From NCBI RefSeq assembly GCF_026626335.1, contig NZ_JAPNTZ010000008.1, positions 248,001 to 312,000 on the forward strand: DNA of 64,000 nt, given 5' to 3'. The notes beneath the pieces are model-generated. The model was not told the origin of the DNA. It saw only the letters and a program-made list of their open reading frames with translations, and did no database searches. The DNA is from Paractinoplanes pyxinae (lineage in GTDB: Bacteria > Actinomycetota > Actinomycetes > Mycobacteriales > Micromonosporaceae). Positions 22,203 through 30,668 of this stretch are shown here, piece after piece; position 1 is the first letter of the stretch, and each line of letters starts with the position of its first letter. The translations under genes were made by a program, and so were the position numbers.

Positions 22203-24152
22203 GTGCGGTTCGGGGTGTTGGGGCCGGTCATGGCATGGCGTGACGCCGGCGAACCGATCCCGCTCAAGGGGCCTGTGCACCGGGCGGTGCTCGCCCGCCT
22301 GATCGTGGCGCGCGGGCGGGTCGTGCCGGTCGGGCATCTGGTTGACAATCTGTGGACGGCGCCGCCTGAGGGGGCGATCTCTGCCGTCCGCACGTTTGTC
22401 GCGGCGTTGCGGCGGGCGCTCGAGCCCGATCGGCCGCCCCGCACACCGCCGTCGTTGCTGGTCACCGAGGGGCCGGGGTACGCGCTGCACGCCGCGCCCG
22501 ACTCCGTGGATGCCTGGCGGTTCGAGCAGGCGCTTAAGCGGCCTGAGGCCCTGGCTGAGGCGTTGGGCTGGTGGCGCGGCCCGGCCTACGCCGACTTTCC
22601 CGAGGCGCCCTGGGCTCAGGCTGAGCGGGCCCGGCTGGCCGAGTTGCGCCTGCACGCCGTGGAGCTGCTGGCCGAGAGCCGGCCGCCGGCTGAGGCCGTC
22701 CCCGATCTGGAAGCACACGTCACCGAGCACCCGTGGCGGGAGGAAGGCTGGCGGCTGCTGGCCCTCGCCCTGTATCGCACGGGCCGCCAAGGCGACGCCC
22801 TCGCTGTGCTGCGCCGCGCTCGTGAGCAGCTGGTCGACCGGCTCGGCCTGGACCCGGGCCCGGCACTGCGGGAGCTTGAAACGAGCATCTTGCGACAAGA
22901 TGTGTCATCGCCGTCGGTGTGGGCTGACGCGGCCGCCGACTACGAGCGCAGCGTGGGGGCCCGCGCCCGCCTGGGCTCGACCGTCGGCCTGCTGCGCACG
23001 ATGGCCGTCACCGGAGGCGGTGGAGGGCTGGAAGCGGCCGGCCGGCACCGCCTGGCCACGATCGCCGCTGCCGAAGAGCTGGGCGACACCGCGCTGACCG
23101 CCCGCGTGATCGGCGCCTACGACGTGCCGGCCATCTGGACCCGCTCCGACGACCCCGCGCGAGCCGCCCAGATCGTCGCCGCCGCTCGCCGCGCCTTGCC
23201 GTCAGCTCGGGGAGCGTCCCGCGTCCGGTTGCTGGCCACGATCGCCGTCGAGTCTCGCGGCCCCGCCGGACCACAGCGACGTGGCGCTCCGTGGCCCAGC
23301 ACATCGCCGCCAGCCGGAGCGACGCGCCCCACCAGCCCCGATTCGGCGGCGGAGCGGTTTTCTACCGCGGCGACAGAGACGCACCGGTCGTTGTCCTCGG
23401 GCGACGCGGTGGCCGCTGCGACGACGGCCGTTGCCTCGGCTCGTGAGCTGGACGACCCGCGCCTGCTGGCGTTCGCACTCAACGGGCTCTTCATGCAGAC
23501 GTTCCACCGCTGCGGCCTGGCCCCCGAACGCGATGCCATCGGCGCCGAGCTGATCGCCCTGTCGATGAAGCACGACCTGCCCACTTACGAAGTGCTGGGG
23601 CGCTTGATCCGCGTGCAGTCCCGCTCGGCGCTGGCTGATTTCGCAGCCGCCGACGAGCATGCCGCAGCCGCCGACCACCTCGCCACCGACCACGAGTTGC
23701 CGCTGGTGGCCGTTTTCACCGAGTGGTACCGAGCGATGCGCCAAGCCACGCCGGACGCCTATCGCGCCGCCGCGCGCCGCCTCTCGGGCGCCGGCATGCC
23801 GGGGCTGGAGCAAGGGCTGCTCGCCCTGGCTCTGCTCTGCCTCGGGCAGCCCGACCACACGCTGGACTACGGCCCGTACGAACCTTGGGCTCGACCGCAT
23901 GTGCTGCTAGCTCATGGGCGTACGGAAGAAGCGGGTGACGCCCTGCGCAGAGTTCCCGAGCCGCCGCCTGACCTGGTGTCCGAGGCGTTGTGGTGCCTGA
24001 CGGCCCGCGCCGCCGTCGCGCTAGGTGAACGCGACATCATGGAGCGCGCCCGAGTCGCCTTGCTGCCCGCAGCGGGGCAGATCGCGGCCGGCAGCGGCGT
24101 GCTCACCGCCGGCCCGATCGACGACGTGCTGGCCCTTATCGCAGGGGCTTGA
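22203..24152 (+). CDS. AfsR/SARP-family transcriptional regulator
   Basis: 649 residues from the third of three consecutive GTG codons (22197, 22200, 22203). The N-terminus VRFGVLGPVMAWRDAGEPIPLKGPVHRAVLARLIVARGRVVPVGHLVDNLW is the OmpR-type winged helix of SARPs. The BTAD helical domain follows (DSVDAWRFEQALKR ... LYRTGRQGDALAVLRRAREQLVDRLGLDPGPALRELE). The C-terminal ~380 residues are TPR-like helices without an NB-ARC ATPase. About 23260-23410 encodes a Pro/Ser/Thr-rich stretch (GAPWPSTSPPAGATRPTSPDS) that breaks the helical pattern. SARPs usually activate secondary-metabolite genes; none is adjacent. It converges on the FMN reductase gene. Confidence 0.85.
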   Translation: MRFGVLGPVMAWRDAGEPIPLKGPVHRAVLARLIVARGRVVPVGHLVDNLWTAPPEGAISAVRTFVAALRRALEPDRPPRTPPSLLVTEGPGYALHAAPDSVDAWRFEQALKRPEALAEALGWWRGPAYADFPEAPWAQAERARLAELRLHAVELLAESRPPAEAVPDLEAHVTEHPWREEGWRLLALALYRTGRQGDALAVLRRAREQLVDRLGLDPGPALRELETSILRQDVSSPSVWADAAADYERSVGARARLGSTVGLLRTMAVTGGGGGLEAAGRHRLATIAAAEELGDTALTARVIGAYDVPAIWTRSDDPARAAQIVAAARRALPSARGASRVRLLATIAVESRGPAGPQRRGAPWPSTSPPAGATRPTSPDSAAERFSTAATETHRSLSSGDAVAAATTAVASARELDDPRLLAFALNGLFMQTFHRCGLAPERDAIGAELIALSMKHDLPTYEVLGRLIRVQSRSALADFAAADEHAAAADHLATDHELPLVAVFTEWYRAMRQATPDAYRAAARRLSGAGMPGLEQGLLALALLCLGQPDHTLDYGPYEPWARPHVLLAHGRTEEAGDALRRVPEPPPDLVSEALWCLTARAAVALGERDIMERARVALLPAAGQIAAGSGVLTAGPIDDVLALIAGA

Positions 24153-24699
24153 GCGCGGCCGAGACCTTGGCCAGCTCGTTGAGCACGTTCGTGGCGGCGG
24201 TGGTCATGATCTCGGTCGGCTTGAGCTCGCCCTCCTGGATCAGGCTGTGCACGAACGGGATGTTCACCGACTCGGGCACCATGAACAACTTCAGCGCGTA
24301 CGCGGAACTCTGCAGTTGCAGCGCGGAGCGCGTGCCGGCCGAGACGCCGCCGTAGCTGACCACGCTGGCCGCCTTGTAGTTCCACTCGGCGTGCAGGTAG
24401 TCCAGGGCGTTCTTGAAGGCGGCGCCCAGCCCGTAGTTGTACTCGGGAATCACGAAGACGATGGCGTCGGCCGCGGCGACCTTCTCGCTCCAGCGCTTCG
24501 TGTGGTCGTTCTGGTAGTTCTGCAGCCGCGGGTGGTGCGGCTCGTCCAGCAGCGGCAGGTTCTCCTCGGCCAGGTCGGCCACGCTCACCTGGAAGCCGCC
24601 GTGCGCCTTGGCCGCGTCGACGAACCACTCGGCGACCTTCGGGCCGACCCGTCCGGGCCGCGTGCTTCCGACGACCACCAGCAGATTGAGCTCACTCAC
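24136..24699 (-). CDS. NADPH-dependent FMN reductase / quinone reductase
   Basis: 187 residues from GTG 24699. The flavodoxin-like fold signatures are LLVVVGSTRPGRVGPKVAEWF (phosphate-binding loop for FMN), VFVIPEYNYGLGAAFKNALDYLHAEWNYKAASVVSYGG (the PEYN/Y-G loop) and SAGTRSALQLQ. Such enzymes (ArsH/ChrR/azoreductase-like) reduce quinones, chromate or flavins in the cytoplasm. The GTG is preceded by GAAGAGGGA at a suitable distance; the frame extends 24 bases upstream but without a better start. Its 3' end overlaps the AfsR-type gene by 17 bases tail to tail. Confidence 0.88.
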   Translation of the reverse strand: MSELNLLVVVGSTRPGRVGPKVAEWFVDAAKAHGGFQVSVADLAEENLPLLDEPHHPRLQNYQNDHTKRWSEKVAAADAIVFVIPEYNYGLGAAFKNALDYLHAEWNYKAASVVSYGGVSAGTRSALQLQSSAYALKLFMVPESVNIPFVHSLIQEGELKPTEIMTTAATNVLNELAKVSAALKPLR

Positions 24700-24771
24700 G
24701 ACGCGTTCCCTCTTCTCGACCACTGTTTACTTGCGTTGGCAACAATATCGGCGTGACGTTCTTCCGACCCA

Positions 24772-24854
24772 GGGCAGTCGGATACATCACACCCCTATAT
24801 ATGTCCGTCTGCTACGCGTCGAATCACGGACACCGCCCTCGATCCGACTGACCC
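24772..24854 (+). promoter_or_regulatory. Nested inverted repeats upstream of the six-repeat protein gene
   Basis: GGGCAGTCGGAT (24772-24783) is complementary to ATCCGACTG-A-CCC (24842-24854), 12 pairs with one bulge. Inside it GTCCGT (24803-24808) pairs with ACGGAC (24826-24831). A TATATAT stretch (24796-24802), a plausible -10, lies between the arms. It may be an operator region or a structured leader; no riboswitch class is recognised. Confidence 0.4.
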
Positions 24855-24908
24855 GAAGAGACCAACGGCGAACCGTCGAGCCAAGTAACCCCGGTTCGGA
24901 GGCTCTCC

Positions 24909-27212
24909 TTGTCCAACCCGGTTTCCCGTACGGTCGTCAGGCACGCCCTCTGTGCGCTGGCCCTGGTGGTGGCTGCCCTCCCGAGCCTCGCCGCCACCAC
25001 GCTTCCCGCACGCGAGCCGCAGTTCGAGCCGGCACTTCCGGCCGAGGGCTGGCCTTCCGACCAAGTGACGGTCGACTTCGGCCGTTTCCTCGGCCGCATC
25101 GCCGGATGCAGCGTGGCCTGGGCGGGAGCCAAGGACGAGGCGCAGAAGTGCGATCTGGAAACGCGTACCGCGACGATCACCGTTCCGGCTGGGACGCCCG
25201 CCGGCCCGACGACGTTGCTGTGGGAGCTCGACTACTCGCCGGAGCCCGTTGTGGGGCGCCGCGCCGCCCCGCCGCAGCCGTCCGAGACCGTGATGAGCCC
25301 GTCGGCCTTCCGGACGGGCGGTGAACTGCCCTTCACTGTCCTGGGCGTCGTCGCGACCGCCGATCGCACCAGAGCCACGCCCGGAGAGTCGATCGGCGTC
25401 ACCTTCCAGCCGGTCGGTGACTCCGTCCGCATCACGGACTGCGGCCTGATCGCGCCGACGGCGGCATCGTGCCCACCCGAAGGGGCCGAATCCCGGCTGA
25501 TCAAGATCATCGTACCGACGGACAGGACACCCGGCCGCGAGCTCGAACTGGAATGGTCGGCGACTTCGCGTTCTCCGGACGATCCCCGGCGTCACGTCAA
25601 TCGCGGGACGCTCAAGGTGGCAATCGTGGCGCTGCCCGAGCCCGAGTTCGACGTCCGCGGTCAGGCCACCACGCTCAGACCCGGCGAGCAGTACGTCGCC
25701 ACGTTCCAGAGCCTCACCCCCGGCATCTCGATCTCCAACTGCGGCCTCACCCTCGACGGCTACTCCGCCTGCGGCGCCACCGATGTAGCCGTCGTCCGCG
25801 TCCCCTACGACACCCGGCCCGGCACGACGCTGACCATCCCGTGGACCCTCGAGTACGCGAGCAAACGCCCGGCCGAACCGCGCGACACCGCCCACGGCAC
25901 CCTGTTACTTCGGGTCACTGACGAGCAGTCCCGGATGCAGGTGACAGTCCAGCCGGCGTCGGCCCGCCCGGACGAAGAAGTCGTGCTGACCTTTGTGACC
26001 ACGCGTCCCCGCGTGCTCATCGCCGGCTGCGAGGTGTTCTTTCCCGGCCAGATCCCGGGCGCCTTCTGTCAGAAGTCGCCCATGCGCTGGTTCGCCCGCG
26101 CTCGCGTGCCCGCCGACGCCCGGCCCGGTCCGACCCTGCTGCGCTGGGGCGTCGAGTCCCGCACCGGCGCCGACCTCGTCGCCGACACGGGTTCCTTCTT
26201 GTTCACCGTGAGGCCTCGACTCAGGAACACACCGAAGAAGCCCTCGCTCCCCAAGATCGACCCCCGGCAGCCAACGCGGCCGATCGACCCCACGACCGAC
26301 CCGACCGTCGCGGCCACCGCCGAGCCGGCCTTCACCGCCACGACCGGCCCGGAGAGCGCCCCGCCGGGCGAACGCGTCACCGTCTCGATCGCCACGCTCA
26401 GTCCCGGCGTGCGGCTGACCGGCTGCTCGGCCGGCTTCCGGGGCCGCTCCGCCACCCCGTGCCGCCTCACCGGTCAAGCGTTCGGGAGCGCCGGTGTCAC
26501 CGTGCCCGCGACGGCCGAGGCCGGCGACCACGCGCTCGGCTGGGCTGTGACTTGGCGTGACACGAGTGGGCGCACCGGCCGCCACGAGGAAACCATCGCT
26601 TACCGGGTGTCTGACCCCGGCACCCCGGCCCCGCCGCAGTTCCTGGCCGAGGTCGCGCCGCCCAAGGCGAAACCCGGGGAGCGCGTCACCATCGCCCCGG
26701 CTCCGGTCGACGACGGTGTGACCATCACCGGTTGTCACGCCGAGTTCGGAGCGGGCGGCGGTCCCGCCACCGACTGCCGCGAGACGCCGCAGGGCTGGAT
26801 GGCCGACGTGACCGTACCGGAGGACGCACCCGGAGGCACCGGCGCAGTGCTGTGGAAGGTCGCGTACGAGGGAACCGGTCGTGGCACCGCCGACGGCTTC
26901 TCTCGTCTCGAGGTGGTGCCCGTGGCCGACGCCGGCTTCTGGAGCAAGGTGGCCAGTTTCGGCGGCCGGATCGCGCTCGGATTCGCCGCGCTGGCCGGGT
27001 TCGTGGCCTACCGCAGCTTCGCGGGCCGCATCCGGGAGCGCTTCAAGCAGGGCCGCACCGACCTGCCCGCCGGCGCCCACGTCGTACTCGCGAAAGGCTC
27101 CGACGCTTTCCGCACCGAACTCGCCGCGCCCGCTCGCGAGCCCCGGCCGGCGATCCGGCTGATCCCGGACCCCGGCCGACCCCGATTCACCCTCCGTGAG
27201 GAGTCGTCATGA
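24909..27212 (+). CDS. Secreted, membrane-anchored protein with six ~92-residue cysteine-pair repeats
   Basis: 767 residues from TTG 24909, with GGAGG seven bases upstream. Residues 7-30 are a signal peptide. Six beta-rich repeats follow (about 38-117, 146-240, 246-336, 342-434, 472-566, 577-670). Each has the plan PGE-xVxVTF-...-PGVxIxxC-(9 to 13)-C-...-VxVP-...-PGxxxLxW, with cysteine pairs C67/C81, C178/C188, C278/C288, C374/C387, C506/C518 and C609/C623. A Pro/Thr linker (440-470) splits repeats 4 and 5. One membrane helix (about 683-700, GRIALGFAALAGFVAYRSF) leads to a basic cytosolic tail of ~65 residues. I do not recognise the repeat; an Ig-like extracellular fold is likely. Translationally coupled to the next gene. 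Confidence 0.7.
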   Translation: MSNPVSRTVVRHALCALALVVAALPSLAATTLPAREPQFEPALPAEGWPSDQVTVDFGRFLGRIAGCSVAWAGAKDEAQKCDLETRTATITVPAGTPAGPTTLLWELDYSPEPVVGRRAAPPQPSETVMSPSAFRTGGELPFTVLGVVATADRTRATPGESIGVTFQPVGDSVRITDCGLIAPTAASCPPEGAESRLIKIIVPTDRTPGRELELEWSATSRSPDDPRRHVNRGTLKVAIVALPEPEFDVRGQATTLRPGEQYVATFQSLTPGISISNCGLTLDGYSACGATDVAVVRVPYDTRPGTTLTIPWTLEYASKRPAEPRDTAHGTLLLRVTDEQSRMQVTVQPASARPDEEVVLTFVTTRPRVLIAGCEVFFPGQIPGAFCQKSPMRWFARARVPADARPGPTLLRWGVESRTGADLVADTGSFLFTVRPRLRNTPKKPSLPKIDPRQPTRPIDPTTDPTVAATAEPAFTATTGPESAPPGERVTVSIATLSPGVRLTGCSAGFRGRSATPCRLTGQAFGSAGVTVPATAEAGDHALGWAVTWRDTSGRTGRHEETIAYRVSDPGTPAPPQFLAEVAPPKAKPGERVTIAPAPVDDGVTITGCHAEFGAGGGPATDCRETPQGWMADVTVPEDAPGGTGAVLWKVAYEGTGRGTADGFSRLEVVPVADAGFWSKVASFGGRIALGFAALAGFVAYRSFAGRIRERFKQGRTDLPAGAHVVLAKGSDAFRTELAAPAREPRPAIRLIPDPGRPRFTLREESS

Positions 27213-27790
27213 CCGAGGAGACCACGAGCGTCCGCAGCATCTTCTTCGACAGCCCGGCCGACGCGGCGACCGCGCTGACCGAGGCCGTACGTTCCGGGGA
27301 TGCCGCCGATGCCGTGCGCGGCCAGCTGGGCCGGATGCCGGCCGGCGCCAAGGACGCCGTGCTCGCCGAGGTGGGCCAGGTGGCGGCGGGCGTCCTCGAG
27401 ATGGACGTGACCGACATCTTCCGGTCGGCCTGGGAAAAGCACACCAAGCTGTGCGAGGAGGCGCTGGCCAGCCTGTCCGACCGGGCCGGCGCGGAACGGG
27501 TGGTGCCTCTCGCCGCCCACACGATCACCTTCGAGCAGCAGCCCGGCGTCGAGATCCACCTGGCCGACCTGCCCGTCACCACGGTCACCCTGCTCGTGCG
27601 GCTCGACCTCGACGTACGCGGGCTGCTCGCCGTCATCGAGCAGGGCCGGTTGATTGCCGTACGGGCCGGTTCGGCCGACGTCACCGGGGCGCTCGAGATC
27701 GGCGGGCAACCGCTGCTCAAGCGTCAGAGGACGATCGAGCTCACACAGGCTGTTCGCCTGGGCGAAGGGATCTACCTGGCCCGGCGGTAG
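27209..27790 (+). CDS. Hypothetical cytosolic protein coupled to the six-repeat membrane protein
   Basis: 193 residues. The ATG overlaps the TGA of the preceding gene (ATGA), so translation is coupled and the two products probably act together. No signal or membrane segment is present. The N-terminal half is helical (DAATALTEAVRSGDAADAVRGQLGRMPAGAKDAVLAEVGQVAAGVLEM, then DIFRSAWEKHTKLCEEALASL); the C-terminal half is beta-rich (HTITFEQQPGVEIHLADLPVTTVTLLVRLDLDVRGLLAVIEQGRLIAVRAGSADVTGALEIGG). The product could bind the cytosolic tail of its partner. No family recognised. The 3' end overlaps the convergent reductase gene by 19 bases. Confidence 0.65.
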   Translation: MTEETTSVRSIFFDSPADAATALTEAVRSGDAADAVRGQLGRMPAGAKDAVLAEVGQVAAGVLEMDVTDIFRSAWEKHTKLCEEALASLSDRAGAERVVPLAAHTITFEQQPGVEIHLADLPVTTVTLLVRLDLDVRGLLAVIEQGRLIAVRAGSADVTGALEIGGQPLLKRQRTIELTQAVRLGEGIYLARR

Positions 27791-28377
27791 CGGATGTGGG
27801 TGGTCAGCGGCGAGTGCAGCACCTCGACCGGCTCGAAGCCGAACGACTCGACGCCGTCGAACATGCGCTCGCCCGAGCCGAGCAGGACGGGCGCGATGTC
27901 GATGGTGAGCTCGTCGATCACGTCGGCGATCAATGCCTGCCGTACGGTCGACGCCCCACCGGCGATGTCGACGCCCTTGCCGTCGGCGGCCTCCGATGCG
28001 GCCGCGTACGCCGCGTCGAAGCCCCCGGTGACGAAGTGGAAGGTGGTGCCGCCCTCCATCTCGATCGGGTCGTGGGCGTAGTGGGTGAGCACGAACACCG
28101 GCGCGTGGTACGGCGGCTCGGCGCCCCACCAACCGCTCCACTCCTCGTCCCAGTCGCCGCGGATCGGGCCGTACATGTTGCGGCCCATCACGTACGCACC
28201 GCGCGGGCGCATGAGCCACCCGGCGGCGATCTTGTCGGCCTCGGTGGCGCGCGGGTCGCCGATGTGCCAGCCGTGCACCTCGCGCCCGCGCAGACCCAGC
28301 GGGTTGTCGCGGCTCTGGTCCGGCCCGGCGACGAAGCCGTCCAGGGACATCGACATGTGGCAGGTGGTGTCGGACAC
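27772..28377 (-). CDS. Dihydrofolate-reductase-like (RibD C-terminal domain) protein
   Basis: 201 residues from GTG 28377. The RibD_C/DHFR-like fold is recognised by CHMSMSLDGFVAGPDQSRDNPLG, YVMGRNMYGPIRGDW, PVFVLTHYAHDPIEMEGGTTFHFVTGGFDAAYAAASEAADGKGVDIAGGASTVRQALIADVIDELTIDIAPVLLGSGERMFDG. The GGASTVRQAL loop would bind NADPH. Members of this group (YwjB/YyaP-like) are small reductases of unknown substrate, not true folate enzymes. It converges on the unknown protein gene by 19 bases and is not in an operon. Start GTG gives the expected MSDTTCHMSMSLDGF N-terminus. Confidence 0.87.
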   Translation of the reverse strand: MSDTTCHMSMSLDGFVAGPDQSRDNPLGLRGREVHGWHIGDPRATEADKIAAGWLMRPRGAYVMGRNMYGPIRGDWDEEWSGWWGAEPPYHAPVFVLTHYAHDPIEMEGGTTFHFVTGGFDAAYAAASEAADGKGVDIAGGASTVRQALIADVIDELTIDIAPVLLGSGERMFDGVESFGFEPVEVLHSPLTTHIRYRRAR

Positions 28378-28481
28378 CGCGGGACCTCCGAGCGGTTGCG
28401 TCTTGCAAGCGGTCTTGCGGACGGTAGCACGTGATCGCGGGCCGCTCTGCGCCTCACTCGCGGATCATGAAGAATCGGTGC

Positions 28482-28982
28482 ATGTATGTCATCAGGGAGC
28501 GGTTCTTCTCGATCGGCGACGACTTCGACGTGCTGGACGAGCACGGCAACAAGGTGTTCCACGTCGACGGCAAGGTGCTGAGCGTACGGAACAAGGTGGT
28601 GATCGAGGATCCGTCGGGGAACGAGGTCGCCGGCCTGCACCGCCATCTCGTGTCGCTCCGCCCGACGTACGAGATCAGAATTGGCGGCGAGAAGGCCGCC
28701 GAGGTCAAGAAGAAGCTGTTCACGCCGTTCCGCGAGAAGTTCACCATCGACGTGCCCGGCCCCGACGACCTGGAGATGAAGGGCGACCTGCTCGACCACG
28801 AATACGTGATCGAGCGCGGCGGCGAGGAGGTGGCGGCGGTCTCGAAGCGGTGGCTGACGATCCGCGACACGTACGCCGTCCAGATCGCCGCCGGCATCGA
28901 GCCCCTGCTGATCATCGGCAGCGTCCTCGCCCTCGACCTGGCCCTGGACCGCGAGCGCGACAAGAGCGACGACGACAATTGA
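28482..28982 (+). CDS. LURP-one-related protein
   Basis: 166 residues from ATG 28482, matching the family N-terminus (MYVIRERFFSIGDDFDVLDEHGNKVFHVDGKVLSVRNKVVIEDPSGNEVAGL). This beta-barrel family (LURP1, tubby/scramblase-like) is known from plants and is widespread in bacteria; a role in lipid or membrane interaction is proposed but not proven. The later part KFTIDVPGPDDLEMKGDLLDHEYVIERGGEEVAAVSKRW matches, and the C-terminus (YAVQIAAGIEPLLIIGSVLALDLALDRERD) is the family's hydrophobic helix. The TGA stop overlaps the TTG start of a TauE-type exporter (TTGA), so both are coupled. Confidence 0.85.
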   Translation: MYVIRERFFSIGDDFDVLDEHGNKVFHVDGKVLSVRNKVVIEDPSGNEVAGLHRHLVSLRPTYEIRIGGEKAAEVKKKLFTPFREKFTIDVPGPDDLEMKGDLLDHEYVIERGGEEVAAVSKRWLTIRDTYAVQIAAGIEPLLIIGSVLALDLALDRERDKSDDDN

Positions 28983-29734
28983 CCCTCGGCGAAATCCTGG
29001 CCCTGCTGGGCGGCGGCCTGACCGCCGGCGCGGTCAACTCGATCGCCGGCGGCGGCTCGCTCATCACCTTCCCCCTGCTGGTGGCCCTGGGCCTGCCCGG
29101 CGTGGCGGCCAACGTGAGCAACGCGCTCTCGGTCGCCCCCGGCTACGCGGCCGGGGCCGTGGGCAGCCGCCCCGACCTGACCGGCCAGGGCCGCCGCATC
29201 CTGTCGATCGTCCCGACGATCGTCATCGGCGCGCTGGGCGGCAGCTCCCTGCTGTTGTTCACCCCGCGCGGCGTCTTCGACATCGTCGTGCCGTTCCTGC
29301 TGCTGCTGGCCGCGGCCATGATGGCCTTCCAGAACAAGCTGCGCGCCCTGGCCGGCCATCCCCGCGACAAGACACCGCGCGCCGTCACTCTGCAGGTGCA
29401 GGTGGCGGTCTTCCTGTGCGGCTTGTACGGCGGCTACTTCAACGCCGCGATGGGCCTTCTGCTGATCGCCGCCCTGTCCCTGGTCCTCGACGAGCCGCTG
29501 CGCCGTATCAGCGCCCTGAAGAACGTCTTCTCGGCCGTGGTCGGCGTGACGACGGTGCTGACGTACAGCCTGTTCGGCCCGGTCAACTGGGCGGTGGTCG
29601 CCGTCCTGGCCCCGGCCACCATGGTCGGCGGCTTCTTCGGCGCCAAGATCGCGCGCCATCTCCCGTCCGAGGTCTTGCGCTGGACGATTGTGGTCTTCGC
29701 CGTGTCGGTCGCCGTCGTCCTCTTCGTGACGTGA
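28979..29734 (+). CDS. TauE/SafE-family anion (sulfite/organosulfonate) exporter
   Basis: 251 residues from TTG 28979, which overlaps the stop of the LURP-one gene by four bases. About eight membrane helices; the family signature is GGLTAGAVNSIAGGGSLITFPLLVALGLPGVAANVSNALS at the N-terminus and GLYGGYFNAAMGLLLIAALSL in the middle, the two pseudo-symmetric glycine-rich loops of TauE/SafE transporters. It would export sulfite, sulfonates or related anions. Substrate cannot be told. A hairpin terminator starts in its stop codon (29732-29758). Coupling with the LURP-one protein is curious and suggests a membrane-related partner. Confidence 0.87.
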   Translation: MTLGEILALLGGGLTAGAVNSIAGGGSLITFPLLVALGLPGVAANVSNALSVAPGYAAGAVGSRPDLTGQGRRILSIVPTIVIGALGGSSLLLFTPRGVFDIVVPFLLLLAAAMMAFQNKLRALAGHPRDKTPRAVTLQVQVAVFLCGLYGGYFNAAMGLLLIAALSLVLDEPLRRISALKNVFSAVVGVTTVLTYSLFGPVNWAVVAVLAPATMVGGFFGAKIARHLPSEVLRWTIVVFAVSVAVVLFVT

Positions 29735-29758
29735 CTAACGGACGCTCCGTTCGTCACT
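29732..29758 (+). terminator. Hairpin at the end of the TauE/SafE gene
   Basis: GTGAC (29732-29736) pairs with GTCAC (29754-29758), and AACGGA (29738-29743) with TCCGTT (29747-29752), around a 3-base loop with one mismatch. It overlaps the stop codon and ends before the promoter region of the EF-hand gene. Confidence 0.55.
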
Positions 29759-29803
29759 TCTGGGATAGATTGCGAACAGAGCAGGCATTGGAGGGCCGGA
29801 CAC

Positions 29804-30355
29804 ATGACCGATGGCACTGTTGATCCGATTGCCGTGAAGCTGGGCCATCTGTTCGGGGCGAGCGACACCGACCGTGACGGATTCGTCGACTGGAGCGACT
29901 ATGAGCGCCTCATCAGTCGCTACCTGGACGGGTACGGCATAGCCGCGGAGGACAGCCGGGCGCATGCGCTGCGAGCCGCCTATCAGAAGTACTGGTCGGA
30001 GCTGCTGCAGCACGTGAACGGCGTCGATCGGCTGTCGGAAGAGCAGTTCGTGGCCGCGAACCAGGCCGCGGGCGCCGACCAGAGCCAGTTCGTCATGGCC
30101 GGCGTGGTCCCGCAGGCGATCTTCGACGTGATGGACACCGACGCGGACGACACCATCAGCAAACCGGAGTACAAGGTGTTCCTGCAGGCGTGGGGTGTGT
30201 CGGACCTCGAAGCCCTGAACGTGTTCCTCGAATTGGACACTGATGACGACGGGCGGATCAGCCGCGGCGAATTCATCGGCGCCATCCGGGATTTCTTCAC
30301 CTCGCCCGAGCTCGATTCGCCCGCCAGCCACTTCTTCGGTCGCATCCAACGCTAG
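29804..30355 (+). CDS. EF-hand calcium-binding protein (calerythrin-like)
   Basis: 183 residues with four EF-hand positions. Loop 1 is DTDRDGFVDWSD (21-32), loop 3 DTDADDTISKPE (111-122) and loop 4 DTDDDGRISRGE (145-156); all carry Asp at positions 1, 3 and 5 and an acidic residue at 12. Loop 2 (about 70-81, HVNGVDRLSEEQ) has lost ligands at position 1, a feature shared with calerythrin and the sarcoplasmic calcium-binding proteins it resembles. It is cytosolic and probably buffers or senses calcium. A Shine-Dalgarno GGAGG lies about ten bases upstream of the ATG. It is monocistronic, between a terminator and a gene-poor gap. Confidence 0.92.
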   Translation: MTDGTVDPIAVKLGHLFGASDTDRDGFVDWSDYERLISRYLDGYGIAAEDSRAHALRAAYQKYWSELLQHVNGVDRLSEEQFVAANQAAGADQSQFVMAGVVPQAIFDVMDTDADDTISKPEYKVFLQAWGVSDLEALNVFLELDTDDDGRISRGEFIGAIRDFFTSPELDSPASHFFGRIQR

Positions 30356-30668
30356 ACCGCGAACGCCATCTCAGCGACCCCGAGACGAGCACTCTCGGCG
30401 GCGAAGCACACACGTGAAACGGCGGGCAACACCAACGTCAATTCTTCCGGGAGATCGCATCCACGGGTGGCTCGCATGACGAAGGACTGTGCGTAAACCA
30501 TCCGCTTGATCCTTGAGGAACCTTGGACGCGTATCCACACCGGCGCCGCTCGGTGACCGTCAACACGACTGCTCCGATCCGCCGCCGAGACCGGCCGGCC
30601 CGCGGCCCAGTACTGAACGCTCCTCCAGCACGCGGCCTACCAAGAACGCAGGCCCCGGAGGGCTACAC
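30356..30668. other. Gene-poor gap after the EF-hand gene
   Basis: No gene with good support lies here. A 41-codon minus-strand frame (30477 to 30352, MRATRGCDLPEELTLVLP and on to LGVAEMAFAV) has a protein-like composition but no clear ribosome-binding site, and could be a small gene or a relic. The rest shows no repeat or convincing hairpin terminator. A Shine-Dalgarno for the following small gene is at its 3' edge. Confidence 0.5.
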
